From: Paenibacillaceae bacterium
GTDB taxonomy: Bacteria; Bacillota; Bacilli; Paenibacillales; Paenibacillaceae
DNA length: 64,000 nucleotides
Reading direction: 5' to 3'
NCBI GenBank assembly: GCA_900766135.1
Contig: CAAFUF010000023.1
Location: 1 to 64,000, forward strand
Part shown: piece after piece, positions 23,888 to 32,800 of the stretch
Position numbering within the stretch: the stretch's first letter is position 1
Layout: each line of letters begins with the position of its first letter
Made by a program: the position numbers and the translations under genes
The notes under the pieces: model-generated
The model's input: the letters and a program-made list of their open reading frames with translations, nothing else
Told to the model about the DNA's origin: nothing
Database searches by the model: none

Positions 23888-24763
23888 TTACTTCACGGAA
23901 CCGATCAGAATTCCTTTCTGGAAGTACTTCTGCACAAACGGATAGATCAGTACGATCGGCACCATTGCGACGAAAATCGCTGCGGCCTTCAGGTTGCCGG
24001 GATTCAGCATAATGCCGTCCTGGATAATCGTTCGGAATGCCGTATTGGAATCGCCCGAACTGATGACCAGCCTTTTCAACATAACCTGGATCGTCTGCAA
24101 GTCGGGATTTTGCAAATAAATGACCGGCATCAGGTATTGGTTCCAGATAAACACGGCATAGAAGACGCCGATGGTGGCCAGGATCGGTTTGGAAACGGCA
24201 AGATAGACGCGGCTCATAATCTGGAAATCGTTGGCACCGTCGATTTTGGCTGCTTCCTCCAGTTCAGGAGGCAGACCGTCCAGGAAGGTCTTGGTGATGA
24301 TCAGAAACTGCACATTAATCGCATTGGGAATGATCATGACCAGCCAGTTGTCCACGAAGCCCAGCTTATTCAGGACGACGTAGGCCGGAATAATTCCCGC
24401 TTCGAACACCCAGGTAAATACGAACAAGCTCATGATCAAAAACCGGCCTTTAATCTGTTTGCGGGACAACACATACGCCGTCATATACGTCAGCAGAAGC
24501 GCAACAACCGTGCCGACCGCCGTATAGATCCCCGAGTTCAGCAGCCCCTTGAATATCCCGAGGCTCGGATTCGTCATAATATATTGATAGGCCTCCAGGT
24601 TCGGGTTCTTCGGAAAGAACACGACGTCCCCTGCGGCGATGCTTCTTCCGTCACTGATGGATAAAAAGAATATATACAGGAAAGGGTACGTGCAGACAAG
24701 AGCGATCAATAACAGAAATAGATTGTTGCAGATGTCAAACAGACTGATCTTCGTTCTCATCAT
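23888..24763 (-). CDS. ABC sugar transporter permease (LplC/YtcP type)
   Basis: A 291-residue inner-membrane permease with six predicted helices. The EAA loop that docks the ATPase reads LEEAAKIDGANDFQIMSRVYL. The start ISLFDICNNLFLLLIALVCTYPFLY is typical of the LplC/YtcP branch of CUT1 importers, common in Paenibacillus. AAAGGAG precedes a double ATG. It is 12 bases after its partner permease. No ATPase gene is present; these systems usually borrow a shared MsmX-type ATPase. Confidence 0.92.
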   Translation of the reverse strand: MMRTKISLFDICNNLFLLLIALVCTYPFLYIFFLSISDGRSIAAGDVVFFPKNPNLEAYQYIMTNPSLGIFKGLLNSGIYTAVGTVVALLLTYMTAYVLSRKQIKGRFLIMSLFVFTWVFEAGIIPAYVVLNKLGFVDNWLVMIIPNAINVQFLIITKTFLDGLPPELEEAAKIDGANDFQIMSRVYLAVSKPILATIGVFYAVFIWNQYLMPVIYLQNPDLQTIQVMLKRLVISSGDSNTAFRTIIQDGIMLNPGNLKAAAIFVAMVPIVLIYPFVQKYFQKGILIGSVK

Positions 24764-24775
24764 CCTACTCCTTTC

Positions 24776-25747
24776 TCAGAATAGTCGCGTATCGGAATAT
24801 TTAGTGGACAGCTTGTTGGTGCCGACAACCAGAACGTAAGCGACAACGGACTTCAGCAGATTGACCGCCGTGCCGTAGCTGTATTCCGGGAATCCCGTAC
24901 TGGCGAAAGCCAGGCGGTATACATAAGTCTGAATGACGTCGGCCGTTTCATAGACACTTTGATTGTACATGAGCAAAATCCGGTCCAGATCGACCGTAAA
25001 AATGTTGCCGACGCTGATAATCAGCATGATGGCAATCGTTGGCTTAAGGGAAGGCAGCGTGATGTGTAGCATTTGCTGAAAACGGCTGGCGCCGTCAAGG
25101 GAAGCCGATTCATAAACGGAAGGATCAATAGCCGCCATTGCGGCAATATACACAATGGCCGAATAGCCGAAGGTCTGCCATACCTGAAGCAATACATAGT
25201 TGGTGCGGAACCATTCCGGTTCGGCCATGAAATAGATGGTATCCAGGCCAAAGCGGTTCAGAATGTCGTTTACAAGGCCGGTTGAAGGCGAGAGCAGCGT
25301 GTACAGAATGCTGACCATCACGGCCGAAGAAATAAAGTAAGGCAAAAAACTCAGCGATTGGACGCTTCCTTTGATCCAGCGGATCCGTACCTCGTTCAGC
25401 AGCAGGGCGAACAGAATCGGAATGGGAAACGTGAATACAAGGGAATAGAAGGCGAGAATGACCGTGTTTTTGACAAGGGTCCAAATATAAGGGTCCTCAA
25501 AGATACGCTGAAAATGTTCCAGACCGACAAAGGGACTGCCCGTCACCCCGCGAAAGGCGCTGAAATCTTGAAAAGCGATAATCATGCCTCCCAGCGGAGC
25601 CAGTTTGAACAAGACCAGGCTGATCAAACCGGGCAACAGCATAAGCAGCAGCAGCTTGTTCGTATTCATATAGGAGAGAAAACGGCGCATCCTTGTTTTC
25701 CGGGGAAGCTTCGTCATTCTTTCGCTTGTTATCACTTTCTCCACCAC
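24776..25747 (-). CDS. ABC sugar transporter permease (LplB type)
   Basis: A 323-residue permease with six predicted helices after a basic N-terminal tail of about 25 residues. LMLLPGLISLVLFKLAPLGG and the EAA loop (VYESASLDGASRFQQMLHIT) mark the LplB branch that pairs with LplC. It is the first permease after the binding-protein gene. The exact start is unsure: GTG codons at 25747 and just downstream and an ATG at codon 11 compete, with only a weak GGTGG-type ribosome site. Together with the next gene it forms the membrane channel. Confidence 0.92.
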   Translation of the reverse strand: MVEKVITSERMTKLPRKTRMRRFLSYMNTNKLLLLMLLPGLISLVLFKLAPLGGMIIAFQDFSAFRGVTGSPFVGLEHFQRIFEDPYIWTLVKNTVILAFYSLVFTFPIPILFALLLNEVRIRWIKGSVQSLSFLPYFISSAVMVSILYTLLSPSTGLVNDILNRFGLDTIYFMAEPEWFRTNYVLLQVWQTFGYSAIVYIAAMAAIDPSVYESASLDGASRFQQMLHITLPSLKPTIAIMLIISVGNIFTVDLDRILLMYNQSVYETADVIQTYVYRLAFASTGFPEYSYGTAVNLLKSVVAYVLVVGTNKLSTKYSDTRLF

Positions 25748-25782
25748 CCATATTATCTGTATTTGTACCCTGTATTTAGGAG

Positions 25783-25811
25783 CCGCGCCGTCCTGCGGGA
25801 GGATGGCGCGG
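25783..25811 (-). other. Intercistronic hairpin between binding protein and permease genes
   Basis: CCGCGCC (25783-25789) pairs with GGCGCGG (25805-25811), with further pairing inside and no T-run. In ABC operons such hairpins often protect the upstream binding-protein mRNA or lower permease expression, giving excess binding protein. Confidence 0.55.
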
Positions 25812-25824
25812 TTGGTACTGCTGT

Positions 25825-27399
25825 TTATTTATACATTGCGTCGTAAGCCTCTTGCTGGATGGCGACGATATCTTTGTACCCTGCCGTTTCCATTTCGCCG
25901 AGGAACGCGTCCCATTCGCTCATTGGGCGTTTGCCGGTGACGAATTGCGTCACGCCGGAGTTAACCGCCTCGTTGACCTTAGCGGAAAGGTCGGCCAATT
26001 GCTTGGCCTGATCTGCTGTGTAGGTCACCTGTACGCCGGTTTTCAAGTTGACGTCGTTGAACAGGTCGTGTGCGGCCTTACGTACAAGCTCGGTATTCCA
26101 GGAGTAGAACGCGTTGTTATCCATCGGCTTGACGAAAGTGAGACGGTCGTTAAGGAAGGACCAGCGCGGTTCGCCGGCAGGCGTTGCTTCCTGCTCCGAG
26201 AAGTTTACGATGTACTGCTTCTCTCCGCGCACTTCTTCATAGCTTTCGCCTTCAACGCCCCACGATACGAGCGTTTGGCCTTCGTCGGAATAGAGATAAT
26301 CCAGGAATTTGATGATCGTTTCCGCTTTATCTTCACTGTCTTTGTTAACAACCATCGCTCTCAAGATGTTGTACTGGGTTTCTGTCGTCTGCACAGAAGG
26401 ATTGCCGTTCAGATCTTTCAGATAAGGCAAGATGGCAATACTATAATCCGGATCGTTCTCCGGTCCACCATTGTCTAGGAACCAGGATGGACGGGTCAGA
26501 TAGTCATAGCTAATGGTTCCTTGTCCCGTCAGCATTTTCGACTCCCAGCTTTCCTCCGTGCCGGAACCCGCTACCCATTCGGGATCGATCAAGCCTTCAT
26601 CATATAGAGTTTTGTACCACTCCACCATTTTCTTGTACCCGTCAGAATACAGGTCCGTACCTGTTTTTCCGTTTCCGTATATCCCTCTGGATACGCCGTC
26701 ATCGTAATTGGCGGCCGCATTAAACGCGCTCTGGAAGCGAATGTATCCTTCACGGCCGACCATCGGATAATAGTTCTTGTCGTCCTTGCCGTAATACGCT
26801 TTCAATTTGCGCATGGCATCGGTCAGCTCTTCAATCGTCTGCGGCACTGCGGTAATGCCTGCCTTCTCGAAATGGTCGGCGCGATAGAAGATGAAGTCCG
26901 CAAAACGCGGAGCCTCGGCAACCAGTCCAAAGATTTGTCCGTCTTCATTGGTAATCAGCTTTTTGTAGGTGGGGTTCTCTTCAATATAACTTTTGATATT
27001 TGGTCCGAACTTATCGATGTAAGGAGCCAGATCGACAAACGCGCCTTGGGCGCCGTATACGGTAGCCTGCGAAACGGAAACGATGCCGGAATCAGGGAAA
27101 GTACCGCTAATAAGTTTCTGGTCAACGGAAGCGTAGTACTCATCGTCGTTGGATCCGCCGGGAACAAATTCGACGGTCGTGCCGGTCGCCTTTTCCACGT
27201 ACGGATACCACTTGTCCTCATGCAGCCAGTTAATAAATTTATCATGCATCAAATAAGAAAAGCTGCTGCTTCCTTCCGCGTTCCCGTTTCCGTTGTTAGC
27301 CGTATTCGTGTTGGCATTTGACGAGCAGCCTGCCAGCACGGTTCCTGCCGCAAGCAGGGCGGCGAAGACCAAGTTAAACGCTTTCTTTTTTCTCAACAT
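25825..27399 (-). CDS. Extracellular sugar-binding lipoprotein (LplA type)
   Basis: A 524-residue solute-binding protein. The signal peptide ends in the lipobox VLAGC with lipidated C25, then an Asn/Ser-rich linker (about 26-48) leads to the binding domain. EFVPGG, FPDSGIVSVSQATVYGAQGAFVDL and EELTDAMRKLKAYYGKDD fit the large LplA-like binding proteins of CUT1 importers in Paenibacillus. GAGGGGG five bases before the ATG at 27399 fixes the start. It opens the transporter-BNR operon. The substrate is unknown, but the size favours an oligosaccharide. Confidence 0.92.
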   Translation of the reverse strand: MLRKKKAFNLVFAALLAAGTVLAGCSSNANTNTANNGNGNAEGSSSFSYLMHDKFINWLHEDKWYPYVEKATGTTVEFVPGGSNDDEYYASVDQKLISGTFPDSGIVSVSQATVYGAQGAFVDLAPYIDKFGPNIKSYIEENPTYKKLITNEDGQIFGLVAEAPRFADFIFYRADHFEKAGITAVPQTIEELTDAMRKLKAYYGKDDKNYYPMVGREGYIRFQSAFNAAANYDDGVSRGIYGNGKTGTDLYSDGYKKMVEWYKTLYDEGLIDPEWVAGSGTEESWESKMLTGQGTISYDYLTRPSWFLDNGGPENDPDYSIAILPYLKDLNGNPSVQTTETQYNILRAMVVNKDSEDKAETIIKFLDYLYSDEGQTLVSWGVEGESYEEVRGEKQYIVNFSEQEATPAGEPRWSFLNDRLTFVKPMDNNAFYSWNTELVRKAAHDLFNDVNLKTGVQVTYTADQAKQLADLSAKVNEAVNSGVTQFVTGKRPMSEWDAFLGEMETAGYKDIVAIQQEAYDAMYK

Positions 27400-27579
27400 T
27401 TGTTCCCCCTCATTCATGTGATTTGAGATGTTAGATTTGTTTCTATGACTAGTATCTCACGAGCCAAGTAGATTATTAATGCAAAAATAGCTATAACTCA
27501 TGGAATATTGCGCACATAATCTTTTTTGTGCTACTTATTTTTAAAATGAGTTGCAATTTGCAATATAATAGGGGGATTT

Positions 27580-28470
27580 TTACAGTAAGCCTTTTTCGGC
27601 ATAACCGGCCACCATGCGGCGCACTTTCTCCAGCGCTTGGGGGGTTAACGGAGCCACGGGTCGCCGAGCCGGGCCTGCCGACAAGCCGATCTCGTCCAGC
27701 ACAGCTTTCAGCACAGAAGGCAGAGTGCCTAGCCCGAAAGCTGCTCGCAAATCACGGAGAATGCGCTGCGCCTGCTCAGCAGCCTCATATTCGCCGCGGC
27801 GCCAATGCTCATAAATCGCCACTACCACGGCTGGGAATACATTGGCTGTTGCCGCAATCGCCCCCGTGCCTCCCGACATGAGCGTGGACAGGATAAGCGA
27901 ATCCGTTCCGGCAAGCACGGAGAAGGATGCCGGTGTGCGGTCTATCAGTTGCAAAAGGGTATCGAAGCTGCCGCTGCTGTCTTTGATGCCGACCACATTC
28001 GGCAATTCCGCCAGTTTGGCTACCGTCTCCATGCTGAGCGTGTTGCCAGTACGGGCCGGAATGTTGTACAACACGATGGGCAGCGGCGTATCTCCCGCCA
28101 CGGCTTCAAAGTGGTATTGCAGCTCCTGCTGCGTGTAGGTCAGAAAGTAGGGCGTAATTACGGAAAGCGCATCCGCCCCCGCTTGCTCCAGCTTTTGCGC
28201 AAGGCGGCGGGTCTCGCCCGTTCCGGCACAGCCCGCCCCGGCGTACACAGGCACGCGGCCGCGCGTCTCATCAATAACGATTTTCGCTACCTCCAGCTTT
28301 TCTTCAAAGGAAAGATTGAAAAACTCGCCGTTGGTCCCCAGGCAAAAAAGTCCGTGCACTCCAGCATCAATATACCGGTTCACCATTCCCCGCAGCGCTT
28401 GCTCATCGATTTCCTCCCGCTGATTCAGCGGAGTGACCATGGCGGGTATAATCCCCTTTACTTCCAACAT
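27580..28470 (-). CDS. DapA/N-acetylneuraminate lyase-family aldolase
   Basis: A 296-residue class I aldolase barrel. CLGTNGEFFNLS (the GTNGE pyruvate-binding motif), VLYNIPARTGN with the catalytic Tyr and GIKDSSGSFD with the Schiff-base Lys are all present. The family includes dihydrodipicolinate synthase, sialic acid lyase and 2-keto-3-deoxy sugar-acid aldolases. The position after PdxA2 and DUF1537 kinase genes favours a sugar-acid role over lysine synthesis. The ATG at 28470 is nine bases after GGAGG; two nearer starts overlap the ribosome site. Confidence 0.85.
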   Translation of the reverse strand: MLEVKGIIPAMVTPLNQREEIDEQALRGMVNRYIDAGVHGLFCLGTNGEFFNLSFEEKLEVAKIVIDETRGRVPVYAGAGCAGTGETRRLAQKLEQAGADALSVITPYFLTYTQQELQYHFEAVAGDTPLPIVLYNIPARTGNTLSMETVAKLAELPNVVGIKDSSGSFDTLLQLIDRTPASFSVLAGTDSLILSTLMSGGTGAIAATANVFPAVVVAIYEHWRRGEYEAAEQAQRILRDLRAAFGLGTLPSVLKAVLDEIGLSAGPARRPVAPLTPQALEKVRRMVAGYAEKGLL

Positions 28471-28503
28471 TGTCATCACCCTCCTCTGTTATTTCTATGG
28501 ATC

Positions 28504-29508
28504 TTAAATCGCTTGCTTTGGGGCAAGTTCAACTGCGGAGCGGATCGCCTCCAGCATGCTTCTTTCATCCGCGAGGCCCGTTCCCGCAATATCAAAAGCC
28601 GTGCCGTGATCCACGGAGGTACGGATGATACCTCCCTTCAATCCCACGGTAATGTTGACGCCGGCCTCAATGCCCAGAACCTTGACCGGCGTGTGCCCTT
28701 GGTCATGGTAACAGGCGACGACGATATCGAAATCTCCCCGCATGGCTCTGTAAAAAAGGGTATCTGCCGGAGCAGGACCATATACATTCAACCCTTCCTC
28801 CCGCGCTTTCTCTACGGCCGGAAGCAGCTTCTCTTCTTCCTCCCCGTTTCCGAATAGGCCGTTCTCCCCAGCATGGGGATTGATGCCGCACAGGGCGATT
28901 CGCGGATTCGCATTTCCCGCGGTTCGCAATACCTGGTCCGCAAGCTTCAACACCTCATACGTCCGTTTCGGCGTAATCATCTCAACGGCCTTAATCAAGC
29001 CAACATGAGTGGTCAAGTGAATCACCTTGAGGCGCTCTGTGGATAGCATCATCGAGAAATCTTCCGTTTCCGTCAGCTTGGCCAAAATTTCGGTATGTCC
29101 GGGATAGAGATGCCCTCCCTTGTGCAGCGCTTCCTTATTCAAAGGAGCGGTACAGATAGCCGCGGCCTCGCCGGCTTTAGCGAGCTCAACGGCCTTGGCA
29201 ATATAGTGGAATGCCGCATTTCCCGCCGCCGCGGACAATTGCCCGAAAGGCACAGCCTTCGGCAGCAGCTTCAGATCGATACAGTCAATGACGCCATACC
29301 GGAACTGCGAATCCGCCACTTTCGCGACGGAATGAATTTCCATTTCGCCCCGACCGGAGACGGTGGCGGCCCGCTTCAAGATCTCAGAGTCCCCGATAAC
29401 AACGGGCTGGCATATTTCGTAAATGTTAGGGTGCGATAACGCCTTCACAATTATCTCGGGACCAATACCGGCAGCATCCCCCATCGTAATGGCAATAATC
29501 GGCTTCAT
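28504..29508 (-). CDS. pdxA2: PdxA2-like 4-phosphate sugar-acid dehydrogenase
   Basis: A 334-residue PdxA-family NAD-dependent, metal-using dehydrogenase. ITMGDAAGIGPEIIVKAL, TAPLNKEALHKGGHLYPGHTE, GINPHAGE and YHDQGHTPVK include the metal-binding His/Asp set. PdxA proper acts in vitamin B6 synthesis. PdxA2, next to a DUF1537 kinase, oxidises and decarboxylates 4-phospho-D-threonate or D-erythronate to dihydroxyacetone phosphate. The start overlaps the stop of the kinase gene by four bases, so the pathway role is strongly preferred. Confidence 0.88.
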   Translation of the reverse strand: MKPIIAITMGDAAGIGPEIIVKALSHPNIYEICQPVVIGDSEILKRAATVSGRGEMEIHSVAKVADSQFRYGVIDCIDLKLLPKAVPFGQLSAAAGNAAFHYIAKAVELAKAGEAAAICTAPLNKEALHKGGHLYPGHTEILAKLTETEDFSMMLSTERLKVIHLTTHVGLIKAVEMITPKRTYEVLKLADQVLRTAGNANPRIALCGINPHAGENGLFGNGEEEEKLLPAVEKAREEGLNVYGPAPADTLFYRAMRGDFDIVVACYHDQGHTPVKVLGIEAGVNITVGLKGGIIRTSVDHGTAFDIAGTGLADERSMLEAIRSAVELAPKQAI

Positions 29509-30869
29509 AGTGTCACACCTTCCTGCAGTGCATTCACGGAGCGGACCAGAACCTGATCGCTTCCGAAAGCCCCCGCTTTCGTAATAATATATCTTCCAGA
29601 TTCGCCAGGCGTCCGCCCGAGCGGAACCCCATTCTCCACCTCATCAATGAGCGTGATCTCTACATCTCTTAAATGGCCGCAGACCTGCTTCGCGGTATCG
29701 CCACCGGTCAGCACCATATGGCGGATTCCGCATTGGGTGATTATATCGGCTGCCAACCGCCCAAGCTCCGCGCTGATGCGCTCGCCCACTTCCGTAGCGC
29801 TCAGGCCGCCGTCCATCCCGATCGTACGGACCCTTTCGACTTCGTCTGGATCGCCCGAAGTATAGAGGGCCACATGTTTTCCCTCCCGGGAGATGACGTT
29901 GACGGCAAGATCCCGGACTCGGTCCAACTCCATCACGCACGAGCTTGGAAAGAGCAGCTTATCCGATTCAACAGCGATCGCATGGACATTCTCTTCTTTT
30001 ACAAGTTCCATGAGTTGACGGCGAGACCACGGGTTAACGCTACCTACAACAACAATCACACAATTCTTACCGTAATACCCGGTATTGTTGCCGGATATCA
30101 CTTCTTTCTGGACAGATTCATCCCGTGCAGCCCCTGCCTGTTCCAAGGCTTCGCTCTTGCTGCGCATCATTTGTGCCGTCAGGGCGCCGGCCAACCCTGC
30201 GGACCCGGCCCATACCACTTTCGGAAGTCCCGGTCCTTCGGGAAACAACGAGGCGATCAAGCTCAAATCTTCTTCCCGCTCCGCATCGAACACAAGATAG
30301 GGGATGTCGGCCCGACGATAACCGGCAATCCGTTCATCCAGCTGAGCCCGCTCTCCTCGCAATCGCTCAAGCGAAATAAGGGCGTAAGGATAACGGCTTT
30401 GCCGCTTAAGAATGGCGGAGAACGCCGATTCTGTTGCCGGGTGCTTAGGATCATGCGCCATCTCCGTCTCGTGCAGCGGCCTCCCGTTCACGTACATAAT
30501 TCCGTCTGTCAGCGTGCGCCCGGCCCCGGGAAATGAAGGAGCAATGACAATAAAATCGGGCCGCAGGGTATCATAAACGGCATCTAGCTCACTGCCAATA
30601 TTTCCGCGTAGTGTAGAATCGAATTTTTTGTAGATGACAGGAGAGGAATCTTCTCCGCCGCGTCGCAGAAACAGGCACACATCTTTAACTTTCTTATAAG
30701 CTTCCAGGGGAGGAAGAGAGCGGCTGTCGGTATCAAACACAACGGCCTCCCGTTTCCCGCCGCCCGTCTTCAATTCAAGCAATACAGAAGTAGCCAAGCC
30801 TTGCCGGGCCATCTGCACCCCCGTATCGTTCGCCCCGGTCAAATCATCCGCGATGACGGCAATGTTCAT
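29505..30869 (-). CDS. dtnK: DUF1537 four-carbon acid sugar kinase
   Basis: A 454-residue kinase of the DUF1537/DtnK-OtnK family. The N-terminal substrate domain opens IAVIADDLTGANDTGVQMARQG and contains KKFDSTLRGNIGSELDA. The C-terminal nucleotide domain has VVVGSVNPWSRRQ, LTGGDTAKQVC and a closing TKAGAFG. Such kinases phosphorylate D-threonate, L-threonate or D-erythronate at O4. GGAGGGGG lies before the ATG. The coupled PdxA2 gene makes D-threonate or D-erythronate the best guesses; sequence alone does not choose. Confidence 0.9.
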   Translation of the reverse strand: MNIAVIADDLTGANDTGVQMARQGLATSVLLELKTGGGKREAVVFDTDSRSLPPLEAYKKVKDVCLFLRRGGEDSSPVIYKKFDSTLRGNIGSELDAVYDTLRPDFIVIAPSFPGAGRTLTDGIMYVNGRPLHETEMAHDPKHPATESAFSAILKRQSRYPYALISLERLRGERAQLDERIAGYRRADIPYLVFDAEREEDLSLIASLFPEGPGLPKVVWAGSAGLAGALTAQMMRSKSEALEQAGAARDESVQKEVISGNNTGYYGKNCVIVVVGSVNPWSRRQLMELVKEENVHAIAVESDKLLFPSSCVMELDRVRDLAVNVISREGKHVALYTSGDPDEVERVRTIGMDGGLSATEVGERISAELGRLAADIITQCGIRHMVLTGGDTAKQVCGHLRDVEITLIDEVENGVPLGRTPGESGRYIITKAGAFGSDQVLVRSVNALQEGVTL

Positions 30870-30889
30870 TTTCTATCCCCCTCCATACA

Positions 30890-30939
30890 ACAGCAATCGC
30901 ATACGTACGGTTGAACACTGCTCCGGAAGCGACTGCTGT
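30890..30939 (-). other. Intercistronic hairpin between the regulator and kinase genes
   Basis: ACAGCAATCGC (30890-30900) and GCGACTGCTGT (30929-30939) form an 11-bp stem with one mismatch (wobble in RNA), beginning at the regulator's stop codon. There is no T-run, so processing or attenuation is likelier than termination. Confidence 0.4.
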
Positions 30940-32693
30940 CACTCTTTCTCTTTTAATTTGCGCCAGAGGGTCGAGCGGTTGATGCCAAGCCTCTTGGCGG
31001 CCAGCGACTGGTTCATGTCCTCTTGCTCCAGCACGGTCCGGATGATGTCACGTTCAATATCCTCCAGCGGCTGACGCAGGTTCAGCTCTTCCTTACCGGG
31101 CGCCGGGACCCACTCGCTGCGGGCCTTCCGGCTTCCTTCCTCCAGCATCGCCAGTGCCTCCCGTTCTATGAACGGCCCCTCCGCCGCCGATACAAAGAGA
31201 TCCATCACTGCACGCAGTTCGGTAAAGTTGCCTTGCCAATGATGCGCGAGAAGTGCTTCCATCACTTCCTCTCGGATGCCGACAATCTGCTTGCCCTGCC
31301 GCTCGTTCGTCCAGATCAGGCAGGCGCGGATGCTGCGTTCCAGCCATGGCGCATTCCGCAAGGCCGGAAGCGAGGTTCTCCGGTTATGAAAACTGCGCAG
31401 CAGCTTGCCGGCCAGCCGTTCCTCCACAGCGAGCGCTTCCGGGTCCCGGTCAAACAGAAACACTGCCTTCATCTTACGCTTGATCACGAATTCGGCCAGC
31501 TCTCGCTGTTGCTTGGCAGACAGCAATTCCGCTCCTTCTATGGAGGTGACGCGCCCGCCGCCATACAGCATTAACTCCATCATGGCCTTCAGTACCTCTT
31601 CCGACGATCTGCGGATGCTGAGATACAAGATGCCTTCTCTGGATTCGGAGAGGGCGGCGTTGATGACATAACGCTTGCGCCCGCTGCCTTTTTCACCGTA
31701 TACGGCTGCGGGATAAGCCGGAAAGCCCGTCTCCGGCCCGCCTTCCTCCTGATGGAAGAAAAAGGGGGCGTCCGCCAGAAGGTAACTGGCCGCAAGGCCG
31801 CTGTGTTCCGGCTCTTCTTCCGTTGCGTGCAGCATATACAGCCGGCGTTCATCCGCGGCAGGCAGCGCTTGCGCCCGCAGATACAAACCTTGCTCAGGCT
31901 CGTAAGCGGTAGTCGTCCGGTCAAAGTCTGCCCCCCGGCCAACATCCCGGAGCATTTCGCGCAGCCCCGGATACATGGTATACAGCGTATCTGCCGTTTC
32001 GGGAAGCTTCAGCAAATGCTTGAAGGAAGGGTTGGCGAATTCCAGCTTGCCGCCTTGGTCCGTTGCCGCGTATCCGCCTTCCAGCTTACCCAGCATCGCC
32101 TCGTACATTTCATTTTTAGTTTTCAGCTTCTCGGCCGATTTATAGAGTTGGCCTGCCCGCGAGAACGCTTCCATTAAGGACTCTTTGCCGGAGGTGATTA
32201 ATACGCCCTGCAGTCCGCTTTCTGCCGCCATTTTGACTGTGATGCTGTCGCCAATGACGACCTGGATGCCTCTCGCCTTGGCGTCTGCCAGGGCAGCGCC
32301 AACCTCCTGCTCCTGATGGATAACCGTGTATGAAATATCGACCTCCATCAAGCTGGACACGGACATAAAGCCTTCGATGATATTGGGAAATCCGATCATT
32401 TCACATTTGGCGTTATATCCTTTTACCAGCGTCAGGATCCGCAAGATGTCGAATCCGGAAATGGGGATTTCCACGACCGGCAGGTAGGAGTGCTTTTGCA
32501 GCAGCTTTGCCGTCCCGCCTCTGCTGATAATGACATCGTATCCTTCCGTGTGAATGCGGCCGATCAGCGGTAACACCCTCGAAAGATCTCCATGCTCCAC
32601 TACAATTTCAAACTCCTGTAGCTCATTCTGCAAACTCAGCGTTAATTCGGATAATCCCGGGTAAGGAGCAATGACGATTGTTTTAATTTTCAT
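30939..32693 (-). CDS. PrpR-N-type regulator with degenerate AAA+ domain
   Basis: A 584-residue regulator. A PrpR N-terminal sensor (about 1-190; VVEIPISGFDILRIL), a PAS-like part (about 200-300; GGYAATDQGGKLEFANPSF), a decayed AAA+ domain and a C-terminal Fis-type helix-turn-helix (NQSLAAKRLGINRSTLWRKLKE). The AAA+ part has a broken Walker A (YGEKGSGRKRYV), no GAFTGA sigma-54 loop and no Walker B acid, though HWQGNFTELRAV survives. It therefore cannot be a normal sigma-54 activator. It likely controls this acid-sugar operon, in which it is the second gene. Confidence 0.82.
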   Translation of the reverse strand: MKIKTIVIAPYPGLSELTLSLQNELQEFEIVVEHGDLSRVLPLIGRIHTEGYDVIISRGGTAKLLQKHSYLPVVEIPISGFDILRILTLVKGYNAKCEMIGFPNIIEGFMSVSSLMEVDISYTVIHQEQEVGAALADAKARGIQVVIGDSITVKMAAESGLQGVLITSGKESLMEAFSRAGQLYKSAEKLKTKNEMYEAMLGKLEGGYAATDQGGKLEFANPSFKHLLKLPETADTLYTMYPGLREMLRDVGRGADFDRTTTAYEPEQGLYLRAQALPAADERRLYMLHATEEEPEHSGLAASYLLADAPFFFHQEEGGPETGFPAYPAAVYGEKGSGRKRYVINAALSESREGILYLSIRRSSEEVLKAMMELMLYGGGRVTSIEGAELLSAKQQRELAEFVIKRKMKAVFLFDRDPEALAVEERLAGKLLRSFHNRRTSLPALRNAPWLERSIRACLIWTNERQGKQIVGIREEVMEALLAHHWQGNFTELRAVMDLFVSAAEGPFIEREALAMLEEGSRKARSEWVPAPGKEELNLRQPLEDIERDIIRTVLEQEDMNQSLAAKRLGINRSTLWRKLKEKE

Positions 32694-32800
32694 ACAGCTA
32701 CTCATCCTTGTTTTTTTATGCCATTATAACCCAGTCGTTGCTCTTTAGGCAGTATTAGTTCGTGTACCCGGAAGGGCCGGCTGACGTTTCGAACAACCTC

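Noticed and set aside
23840..24664. 274-residue plus-strand open frame opposite the ABC permease
   Set aside because: It is rich in His, Gln and Asp as expected from reading a membrane protein gene backwards; no start signal.
27805..28857. 350-residue plus-strand open frame opposite dapA and pdxA2 genes
   Set aside because: It spans two well-supported minus-strand genes and their junction and has no recognisable domain.
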